Shown here one piece after another: positions 57,255 through 64,000 of a stretch of DNA of 64,000 nt (positions are counted from its first letter, which is position 1; every line of letters begins with the position of its first letter). The notes under the pieces were generated by a model. It had not been told where the DNA came from. It made no database searches and worked only from the letters and a program-made list of their open reading frames with translations. The position numbers and the translations under genes were made by a program. Origin of the DNA: Agromyces mediolanus (GTDB lineage: Bacteria; Actinomycetota; Actinomycetes; Actinomycetales; Microbacteriaceae); contig NZ_BMRJ01000001.1 in assembly GCF_014648575.1 (NCBI RefSeq), positions 356,623 to 420,622 of the forward strand. The letters run 5' to 3'.

Positions 57255-58894
57255 GCCGGGATGGTCCTTCCGTCGGTGCTGTGGTCGTGACTGTGCGTGT
57301 GGTCGTGACGGGGCGGGCGGTCGCGGTGCGCGGCGGCGACGAGGAGCTTCGTGTACTCCTCGACCGGCGCGTCGAGCACCCGGGCGCAGGGGCCCCGCTC
57401 GACGACGCGGCCCTGCCAGACGACCGTGACGGTGTCGGCGATCCGTCGCACCACCGCGAGGTCGTGCGAGATGAACAGGATGGCGACGCCGAGCTCCTCG
57501 CGGAGCCAGCCCAGCAGCTCGAGGATCTGCGCCTGCACCTGCACGTCGAGCGCGGAGACGGACTCGTCGCAGATGAGCAGTCTGGGCCGGGGCGCGAGGG
57601 CCCGGGCGATGGCGACGCGCTGGCGCTGCCCGCCGGAGAGCTGCGCGGGGCGCTTCGCCGCGGCATCCGCGGGCAGGCCGACCGTCTCCAGCAGCCCGGG
57701 CACCTCGGCGGCGGCGCGGCCGCCCACGGCGAGCGCCTCCCGCAGGATCTGCCCGATCGTCATCATCGGGTTCAGCGAGGAGTACGGGTCCTGGAACACG
57801 ATCTGCATCTGCCCGGGCGTCCGCGAGCGGCGGCCGGGGGCGAGCATCGCGCCGTCGAAGGCGATCGTGCCGCCGTCCTCCCGTTCGAGGCCCGCGATGC
57901 AGCGGGCGAGCGTCGACTTGCCGGAGCCGGACTCGCCGACGATCCCGACGATCTCGCCCGCGGCGATGTCGAGGTCGACACCGCCGAGCACCGTGCGCTC
58001 GCCGAAGCGCTTCACGACGCCTGCGGCGCGCACGAGCGGCGGGGCGTCGGACGCATCGGTGGACGCACCAGCAGCGGATGCCTCGGAGTGCCCGGATGCC
58101 TCGGCGGGCACGGCCGCGTCGAGCGCGAGCGCGGGGTCGGCGGCGATGAGCGCCTTCGTGTACTGGTGCTCGGGCGCCGAGAGCACCCGGGCGGTGTCGC
58201 CCCGCTCGACGACCTCGCCGTGCCGCATGACGAGCACCTCGTCGGTGCGGCCGCGGACGAGGCCGAGATCGTGCGAGATGAGCAGCATCGCCATGCCCCG
58301 CTCGTGCTGCAGCTCGCGCAACAGATCGAGGATCTCGGCCTGGTTCGAGGCGTCGAGCGCGGTGGTGGGCTCGTCGGCGATGAGCAGCCGCGGGTCGCTC
58401 GCGAGGGCCGCCGCGATCGCGACGCGCTGGCGCATGCCGCCCGACAGCTCGTGGGGATGCGCCCGGGCGACCCGGGCGGGCAGGTTGACCTCGGCGAGCC
58501 GCCGGGCGACCTCGGCCTCGAGCTCGCGGGCGGGCAGCCGCCGGCCCGCCTTCGCCTCGAGCGTCCAGGCGATCTGCGGCCCGCAGCGGTGCACGGGGGA
58601 CAGGCTCGTGAAGGGGTCCTGCAGCAGCAGCGAGACCTCGCGGCCGCGCACGGCCCGCCACGAGGCATCCGTCTGCTCGAGCCGGTGCTCCCGGCCGTCG
58701 ACGCGGAGCGTCCCCGCGGCGCGGAAGCCGGGCGGCAGCAGCCCGACGAGGCTCTTCGCCGTCAGCGTCTTGCCCGAGCCGGACTCGCCGATCAGGGCGA
58801 GCGAGGCGGCGGGCGCGATCCCGAAGGAGAGCGGTTCGACCATGCGGCCGGCGGGGCCCTCGATGCCCTCGAGGGCGACGTCGATGCCCGTCAT
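57251..58894 (-). CDS. peptide ABC transporter ATPase, fused double (DppD-DppF-like)
   Basis: 547 residues holding two complete nucleotide-binding domains in one chain. First: GESGSGKTLTAKS (about 37), LSGGMRQRV, LLIADEPTTALD. Second: GESGSGKSTLARC (about 319), FQDPYSSLNPMM, LSGGQRQRV, LLICDESVSALD. A linker rich in Ala/Ser/Asp (about 265-285) joins them. The first importer in this window uses separate genes for the same parts. The gene overlaps the permease and C39-like genes by four bases each. Confidence 0.9.
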   Translation of the reverse strand: MTGIDVALEGIEGPAGRMVEPLSFGIAPAASLALIGESGSGKTLTAKSLVGLLPPGFRAAGTLRVDGREHRLEQTDASWRAVRGREVSLLLQDPFTSLSPVHRCGPQIAWTLEAKAGRRLPARELEAEVARRLAEVNLPARVARAHPHELSGGMRQRVAIAAALASDPRLLIADEPTTALDASNQAEILDLLRELQHERGMAMLLISHDLGLVRGRTDEVLVMRHGEVVERGDTARVLSAPEHQYTKALIAADPALALDAAVPAEASGHSEASAAGASTDASDAPPLVRAAGVVKRFGERTVLGGVDLDIAAGEIVGIVGESGSGKSTLARCIAGLEREDGGTIAFDGAMLAPGRRSRTPGQMQIVFQDPYSSLNPMMTIGQILREALAVGGRAAAEVPGLLETVGLPADAAAKRPAQLSGGQRQRVAIARALAPRPRLLICDESVSALDVQVQAQILELLGWLREELGVAILFISHDLAVVRRIADTVTVVWQGRVVERGPCARVLDAPVEEYTKLLVAAAHRDRPPRHDHTHSHDHSTDGRTIPA

Positions 58895-59748
58895 GCCAGG
58901 CCCCCGCTCCGGGTGAGGCGCTGGCCGAGCCAGTCGCCGACGAGGTTCACGGCGCAGGCGACCGCGATGATGAGCACGGCGGGCACGATCACCGCGGCCG
59001 GGTTGTCGAACATGATCGACCGGCTGTCGGTGAGCTGCCGGCCCCAGTCCGCCGTGCCGGGCGGCACGCCGACGCCGAGGAACGACAGCGAGGAGAACGC
59101 GACGAGCGCGAACGCGACGTTCAGCATCGCGTTCGTGATGACGAGCGAGGAGACGTTCGGCAGGATGTGCCGGAACATCACCCGCCAGCGCGACAGCGAG
59201 AGCATCTGCGCGGCCTCGATGTAGGGGCGCGCGCTCTGCTCGAGCACGCCGGCCCGCACGATGCGGATGTCGGACGGCGAGAAGAGCAGCACGAGCAGGG
59301 CCACCGTCGTCCAGTAGCCGCCGCCGAAGACGCCCGACACGACGATCGCGGCGAGCAGCACGGGCAGGGCGAGCAGCAGATCGGTCCAGCGGCTGATCAC
59401 GAAGTCGAGCGGGCCGCGCTCGTAGCCGGCGAGGGTGCCGAGCAGGATGCCGAGCAGCATCGAGCCGACCGCGACGCAGACGGGGCCGACGAGCGCCGAG
59501 GCCGCGCCCGCGACGGTGAGGGCGAGGATGTCCCGGCCGAGCTCGTCGGTGCCGAGCGGGTGACCCGGGCTGCCGGCTGGCATCAGGCTCGAGAGGATGT
59601 CCTGCTTCGTGGCCTCCGGGTAGAGCACCGGCCCGAGCACGACGGCGAGGAACGCGGCTGCGAGCACGACGAGGCAGACGACGACGGTCACAGGCACGCC
59701 GCGGCGGCGGCGGAAGCCGACGCCGACGGCGCCGAGCGAGGCGCTCAT
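58891..59748 (-). CDS. peptide ABC transporter permease (DppC-like)
   Basis: 285 residues, six membrane helices. GHPLGTDELGRDILALTV is the DppC hallmark, and YIEAAQMLSLSRWRVMFRHILPN the EAA loop. ATG overlaps the upstream permease stop by four bases. Confidence 0.88.
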   Translation of the reverse strand: MSASLGAVGVGFRRRRGVPVTVVVCLVVLAAAFLAVVLGPVLYPEATKQDILSSLMPAGSPGHPLGTDELGRDILALTVAGAASALVGPVCVAVGSMLLGILLGTLAGYERGPLDFVISRWTDLLLALPVLLAAIVVSGVFGGGYWTTVALLVLLFSPSDIRIVRAGVLEQSARPYIEAAQMLSLSRWRVMFRHILPNVSSLVITNAMLNVAFALVAFSSLSFLGVGVPPGTADWGRQLTDSRSIMFDNPAAVIVPAVLIIAVACAVNLVGDWLGQRLTRSGGLA

Positions 59749-60737
59749 GCGGTGCCTCCCTTCGCGCGGACGCGCGGATCGAGCAGCAGGTAGGCGAGGT
59801 CGGCGAGCAGCGCGATCACCGCGATGACGAGCGACACGAGCAGGGTGAGCGCCTGCACGACGGCGAGGTCCTTGAACAGCACCGAGTCCTGCAGCAGCGT
59901 GCCGAGGCCCGGCAGCGCGTAGGTCGTCTCGGCGAGCACCGTGCCGCCGACGAGGAAGGTGAGCAACAGGCTCGCGCCCGTGACGATGGGGATCGCGGCG
60001 TTGCGGAGCGCGAGCCGGCGCACGCGCCCCTCGGGGATGCCGCGGGCTCTGGCGCTCGTCACGTAGTCGGCGTCGAGCTCGCGGAGCATCGCCGTGCGGG
60101 TCAGCTTCAGCACGATGGCGCCGAGGCCCGCGGCGAGCGTGATCGCGGGCAGGATCAGGTGGTACAGCGTGTCGAGGGGGCCGCGGCCGCCGCCGTACAC
60201 GGGGAAGATCGGCAGGTAGTAGGCGAACACGTAGAGCAGCAGCAGACCGACCGCGAAGGTCGGGGCGCTCAGGCCGATGACCCCGAGCGCGGTGCCGATG
60301 CGGTCGAGCACGCCGCCGGCGCGGACGGCGCTCTGCACGCCGAGCGGGATGCCGGTGCCGATCGCCGCGACGAAGGCGAGGCCGCAGAGCGCGAGCGTGA
60401 GGCCGAGCCGCGAACCGATCGCGTCGGCGACCGAGGTCTGCAGGCGGATCGACTGACCGAAGTCGCCCGTCAGCACCCCGCCGAGCCAGCGCAGGTACTG
60501 CACGGGAAGCGGGTCGTCGAGGTGGTACTGCTCGCGGATCGCGGCGACCGCCTCGGGCGAGGCCGGACGGGTGCCGAGGAGGGTCTTCACGAGGTCGCCG
60601 GGGGCGAGGTGCAGCATCGAGAAGACGACGATCGAGAGCACGAACAGGATCGCCAGGGTGCCGAGCACGCGCACCGCGAGCATCCGGCCGATGGGCCGGA
60701 GTCGCGGCGCGCGCGCCGTGGGGAGGGTCTCGGTCAC
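59745..60737 (-). CDS. peptide ABC transporter permease (DppB-like)
   Basis: 330 residues, about six helices. HLAPGDLVKTLLGTRPASPE and REQYHLDDPLPVQYLRWLGG are DppB motifs; YVTSARARGIPEGRV is the EAA loop. The start is GTG (GTGA overlap with the binding-protein stop); the frame reads open far upstream as a shadow. Confidence 0.88.
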   Translation of the reverse strand: MTETLPTARAPRLRPIGRMLAVRVLGTLAILFVLSIVVFSMLHLAPGDLVKTLLGTRPASPEAVAAIREQYHLDDPLPVQYLRWLGGVLTGDFGQSIRLQTSVADAIGSRLGLTLALCGLAFVAAIGTGIPLGVQSAVRAGGVLDRIGTALGVIGLSAPTFAVGLLLLYVFAYYLPIFPVYGGGRGPLDTLYHLILPAITLAAGLGAIVLKLTRTAMLRELDADYVTSARARGIPEGRVRRLALRNAAIPIVTGASLLLTFLVGGTVLAETTYALPGLGTLLQDSVLFKDLAVVQALTLLVSLVIAVIALLADLAYLLLDPRVRAKGGTA

Positions 60738-62341
60738 AGCTCGGCGCGGTAGAGCCGGGTCGGCCAGGACGAGATGAACGCGAAGGAGCTGTAGTCGTCG
60801 AAGCCGAGGTCCTTCGCGAAGGCGGTCGCCGACTGGCCCCACCAGAGCGGGACGTTCACGACGTCCTCGGCCTGCAGCGTCTCGACCTGCACGAGCAGCT
60901 CCGCGCGGGCGACCGGGTCGGACTCGGCGCCGGCCTGGGCCAGCAGTTCGTCGATCTCGGGGTTGCTGTACGCCGAGGGGTTGCCCGGTCCGAGCAGGTA
61001 GCTCGGCACCTCGGCGGGGTCGCCGAGGGTGGAGAAGTACCACATCAGGCCGACGCCGTAGCTCGACGAGGCGTCGAGGCTCGCGAGCCACTCCTCGATC
61101 GGGACCTCGCGGACGTTCAGGGTGACGCCGATGGAGGCGAGGTTCTCGGCGAGCGACTGCGCGGCGGTGCCGAGCTGGGGGCCGGTCGAGGGGGTGAGCA
61201 GCTCCGCTTCGAAGCCGTCGGGGTGGCCGGATTCGGCGAGGGCGGCCTTGGCCGCGTCGAGGTCGAAGTCGTACTGCGGGATCTCGGCGAGCACCTTGCG
61301 GGCCTCGTCGGCGTCGTACGCCTTGCCGAGCGACTCGGGCGTCATGATCGCGGTCGCGGCCTCGCCGTGCCCGCGGAGGAGCTTGTCGACGACGGCGTCG
61401 CGGTCGACGGCGTGCGCGAAGGCTTCGCGCACCTTGGGGTCGTCGAAGGGCGGCAGCGAGGTGTTGAAGTACAGCCCGACGTAGGAGAGGTCGTTCACGT
61501 ACTCGACCCGCATGGTGTCGAGCTTCTCCCACTGGCTCGCCTGCGCGAGCGGCACGTTGAAGGCGACGTCGACGTCGCCGGACTGGGCGGCGAGCAGGCG
61601 CGTCGACTCGTCGGGGATGAACTCGACCGTGATCGACTTCACCTTCGGCAGTTCGCCCCACCAGGTGTCGACGCGCTCGAGCTGCACGTGCGAGTCGGGC
61701 ACGAACTCGGTGACCTGGTACGGGCCGGTGCCGAGCAGCAGCGAGTCCGCGGTGCCGACCTTGCCCGCGTTCTGCTCCCAGAAGGCCTGCGAGCTGATGA
61801 ACGCGGCGCCGCCCGAGCTCATGTTGGCGGCGAAGGCGGCGTCGGGGGCGGTGAGAGTGATGGTCACCTCCTGCTCGTCGGTCTTCTCGATCGTGTCGAC
61901 GCCGGCGAGGTAGTACGCGAGGCCGGGGGAGACGGTCTCGTCGCGCGCCTGCTCGAGGCTGTAGACGACGTCGTCGGCAGTGACCGGCGTGCCGTCCTGG
62001 AACTCGGCGTCGTCGCGCAGCTCGTAGACGTAGGTCACGTCGTCGGTCTGCTCCCAGGACTCGGCGAGCCCGGGCTGCACGCGGCCCTGCGCGTCGACCG
62101 AGACGAGGCCCTCCTGCGCGATCGAGGCGATGTAGTAGTTCAGGATGCCGGCCTCCTGGCCGACGTAGAGGTTCGACAGCGAGCCGGGGAGGGCGACCGT
62201 GATGTGGTCGATCTCCTCGCCCGTGTCGGCGCCGACGCCGGTGCCGGGGTCGGGGGCGCCGGTCGCGCAGGCGGCCAGCAGCAGCACGCCGGCCGCTGCG
62301 GCGCCCGCGCGCGCGGCGCGGGAACGCGGGGAAACGGACAT
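60734..62341 (-). CDS. peptide ABC transporter substrate-binding lipoprotein (SBP_bac_5)
   Basis: 535 residues. Lipobox LLAAC with lipidated Cys25, then the family-5 pattern: VYELRDDAEFQDGTPVTADD, GTGPYQVTEFVPDSHVQLER and VREAFAHAVDRDAVVDKLL. GAGGAGG lies 8 nt before ATG 62341, so translation starts here. No stop codon separates this gene from the LysR frame upstream: both are in one open frame of 885 codons, which is unusual for an exported protein. Confidence 0.88.
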   Translation of the reverse strand: MSVSPRSRAARAGAAAAGVLLLAACATGAPDPGTGVGADTGEEIDHITVALPGSLSNLYVGQEAGILNYYIASIAQEGLVSVDAQGRVQPGLAESWEQTDDVTYVYELRDDAEFQDGTPVTADDVVYSLEQARDETVSPGLAYYLAGVDTIEKTDEQEVTITLTAPDAAFAANMSSGGAAFISSQAFWEQNAGKVGTADSLLLGTGPYQVTEFVPDSHVQLERVDTWWGELPKVKSITVEFIPDESTRLLAAQSGDVDVAFNVPLAQASQWEKLDTMRVEYVNDLSYVGLYFNTSLPPFDDPKVREAFAHAVDRDAVVDKLLRGHGEAATAIMTPESLGKAYDADEARKVLAEIPQYDFDLDAAKAALAESGHPDGFEAELLTPSTGPQLGTAAQSLAENLASIGVTLNVREVPIEEWLASLDASSSYGVGLMWYFSTLGDPAEVPSYLLGPGNPSAYSNPEIDELLAQAGAESDPVARAELLVQVETLQAEDVVNVPLWWGQSATAFAKDLGFDDYSSFAFISSWPTRLYRAEL

Positions 62342-63391
62342 GGGGGATTCCTCCTCGAGAGGTCGGGGGAGCGGAGCGAGGGCGATGGGTTGCGCGAAGC
62401 GCGCGCGGTGTCCGTGCGAGCGGCGGCGGGCGTCGGCGAGTGCCTCGACCTCGAGTCCGCTCGGACGGCGTGCGGCGAGCATGCGGAGGCTCGCCGCGAC
62501 GGCGGGGATGGCGCTCGCCTCGGCGAGCGTCAGGGCGACGGTGCGGGTGGAGCAGGCGGGGCGCAGCCCGAGGGCGCGCACACCGGGCGGGGGCGCGGTC
62601 ACGAAGGCGCGCTCGGGCAGGAACGCGACGCCGAGGCCGCCGGCCACGAGGGCGAGGGCGGCGTCCGGCCGGGAGACGCGGAGGTCGCCCGGTGCCTCGT
62701 CGCGGCCGAGGAGCTCGGCGACGAGCGCCGAGCGGGTGCCGTCGCCGAAGATCCAGGGCAGCCCGGTGAGGGCGGATGCCTCGACGCGCGCGTCGAGGGC
62801 GCCGGCCGCCGCGGCGGGCACCGCGGCGATGAGCTCCTCGGCGTAGAGGAACGTCGGCCGGAGGCCCGCCCGGCGGAGTCGCGCGCCGCGCTCGCCGGAG
62901 TCGCTCGTGATGACGGCGATGTCGGCCCGGCCGGAGCGGACGAGCTCGATCGCCGCTTCGGTGCCGGCTTCGATGAGGCTGGCCTCGACGCCGGGGAGCT
63001 CGGCCGCGATGCGGGCGAGCGCGGGTGCGATGGTCGTCGCGACGGCCTCGGCGGGGGCGGCGATGCGCACGGTGCCGACCCGGTGGCCGAGGGCCCGGGC
63101 GAGCTCGGTGGCCGCAGCGGTGAGGCTCGCGTCGATGCGCGGGGCGTGGGTCGCGAGCAGGGCGCCGATCGGGGTGAGCGCCGCCGAGCGGGCGGTGCGG
63201 GCGACGAGCGCGGTGCCGAGGCGCGTCTCGAGCCGCTGCACGTGCTGGGTGATGGTCGGCTGGCTGTAGCCGAGGGAGCGGGCGGCCGCGCTGATGGACC
63301 CGGTGCGGTCGATCGCGACCAGGATTCGCAGCGAGTGCACGTCGAGCGCACGGGTCAGCGCGTCGATTTCGACGAAGCCATCATCGTCCAT
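62342..63391 (-). CDS. LysR-family transcriptional regulator, without its own stop codon
   Basis: The 350 codons from ATG 63391 to the lipoprotein start encode a typical LysR protein: winged HTH (about 18-78; ISAAARSLGYSQPTITQHVQRLE) and an effector-binding domain (about 100-300). The last 40 residues (RRSHGHRARFAQPIALAPL) lie beyond the usual C-terminus. No stop occurs in any frame of this strand over the last 100 nt before the next gene, so ribosomes from LysR would run into the lipoprotein. TAGCCT lies 6 nt upstream of the ATG, giving LysR its own promoter. LysR genes are more often divergent from their targets. Confidence 0.75.
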
Positions 63392-63397
63392 AGGGGC

Positions 63398-63403
63398 AGG
63401 CTA
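63398..63403 (-). promoter_or_regulatory. -10 hexamer of a leaderless-type promoter, lysR gene
   Basis: TAGCCT on the minus strand, 6 nt from ATG 63391. The region to the next gene (63404-63524) also contains GTAACAATATG, an 11-mer whose complement occurs at 28145. Confidence 0.45.
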
Positions 63404-63524
63404 TAGATGTTCATGTTTCGATGGCGTAACAATATGTAGGCCGGCGTCACCGGGCGTCGCCGGCGAGCTGCCACGATGAGCTGGCACGATGAGTTCGGCA
63501 CACGACGAGACACAGCGAGGTGGC

Positions 63525-64000
63525 ATGGATCTGCGGGCGGCGCACGAGGACTGGGTGCGGGAGCGCGAGGAGCGCGTTTGGGGCGAGCGAGGCATCGCGA
63601 GCCTCGCGGCCACGCACTGGCTCTGGACCGAGCCGCTCGAGCTCGAGGGCCTCCCCGGCCGGTGGTGCGCGCGCGACGGGGTCGTCGTCGGCGAGGCGAT
63701 CGACGGTCTCGACGGCGAGCTCCGGCTCGCCCCCGGCGAGGAGGCCGAGCTCGCGGGCGTGCTCCTCCGCGGCTTCGAGCGCGACGGCTCGCTCGCGCTC
63801 CGGGTGCTCGACGCCGGCGCCGCCGCGCGGCGCGGCGTGTCCCGGATCGCGCGCTTCCCGCTCGACCCCGCGGCCCGCGTGCCCGGCGTGGTCCGGCGCC
63901 GCACGAGCGAGCAGCCCACGACCTCGGTCGACGGGCACCGGGCGACGGGCGAGTTCGACGCGATCGTCGAGCTGCAGCTCGACGGCGAATCGGTCGCCCT
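63525..64000 (+). CDS. DUF1684 domain protein (5' part only)
   Basis: The frame runs off the window end with 158 codons visible. MDLRAAHEDWVREREERVWG and SLAATHWLWTEPLELEGLPGRW match the beginning of DUF1684 proteins, small cytoplasmic proteins of unknown function. ATG 63525 follows GAGGTGGC; an in-frame ATG at 63489 would add 12 residues, so the start is not certain. Confidence 0.7.
   Translation, partial: MDLRAAHEDWVREREERVWGERGIASLAATHWLWTEPLELEGLPGRWCARDGVVVGEAIDGLDGELRLAPGEEAELAGVLLRGFERDGSLALRVLDAGAAARRGVSRIARFPLDPAARVPGVVRRRTSEQPTTSVDGHRATGEFDAIVELQLDGESVA

Overview
The window is a contiguous stretch of a high-GC actinobacterial chromosome. Third codon positions are almost always G or C, and gene order and domain content (DUF222/HNH protein, DUF2510, DUF3516 helicase, ppa-tilS-hpt-ftsH-folEPBK-DUF3180-PH-PH-DUF2520-panC-lysS) point to the family Microbacteriaceae; genus and species cannot be told from sequence alone. 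There is no phage, integrase, IS element, CRISPR array or rRNA. Long antisense ORFs occur nearly everywhere because stop codons are rare at this GC content, and I treat them as shadows.

Layout. 1-9.1 kb: the end of a DUF3516 helicase, a cupin, a DUF222/HNH protein, a double-GNAT protein and a very large secreted nuclease/5'-nucleotidase. 9.2-16.5 kb: a six-gene operon for a Dpp/Opp-type peptide importer whose first gene is a C45-family acyltransferase/peptidase, divergent from an RpiR/MurR-type regulator. 16.5-31 kb: housekeeping and metabolic singletons (recQ, GH3 glycosidase, acyl-CoA oxidase, alpha/beta hydrolase, mdh, pip, neutral zinc peptidase, CtpE-like P-type ATPase) with several small membrane proteins. 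31-39.8 kb: an MFS exporter behind a CsoR-type operator, membrane proteins, an APC permease with a lipoprotein amidohydrolase, two overlapping TetR genes, and small membrane proteins. 40.1-40.5 kb: a Glu-Asp-Phe tRNA cluster on the minus strand. 40.7-43.3 kb: two overlapping cell-wall hydrolase genes (M23, then NlpC/P60) with a shared N-terminal module. 43.4-56.1 kb: a conserved core from ppa through ftsH, the folate operon, two PH-domain membrane proteins, panC and lysS. 56.2-63.4 kb: a second peptide-importer operon, ending in a C39-like cysteine peptidase and beginning with a LysR gene that has no stop codon before the binding-protein lipoprotein. 63.5-64 kb: the start of a DUF1684 protein.

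How the genes work together. Both peptide importers carry their own hydrolase (C45 in one, C39-like in the other), so each looks like an uptake-and-process unit for a particular peptide or N-acyl compound. folE-folP-folB-folK make the pterin half of folate and are translationally coupled by short overlaps; DUF3180, two PH-domain proteins, DUF2520 and panC follow with the same kind of overlaps. The two cell-wall hydrolases look like a duplicated coiled-coil module given different catalytic heads. The APC permease and lipoprotein amidohydrolase probably hydrolyse an amide outside the membrane and import a product.

A recurring signal is worth noting: at least a dozen genes have a TANNNT hexamer ending exactly 6-7 nt before the start codon and no Shine-Dalgarno sequence, the layout expected of leaderless transcripts.
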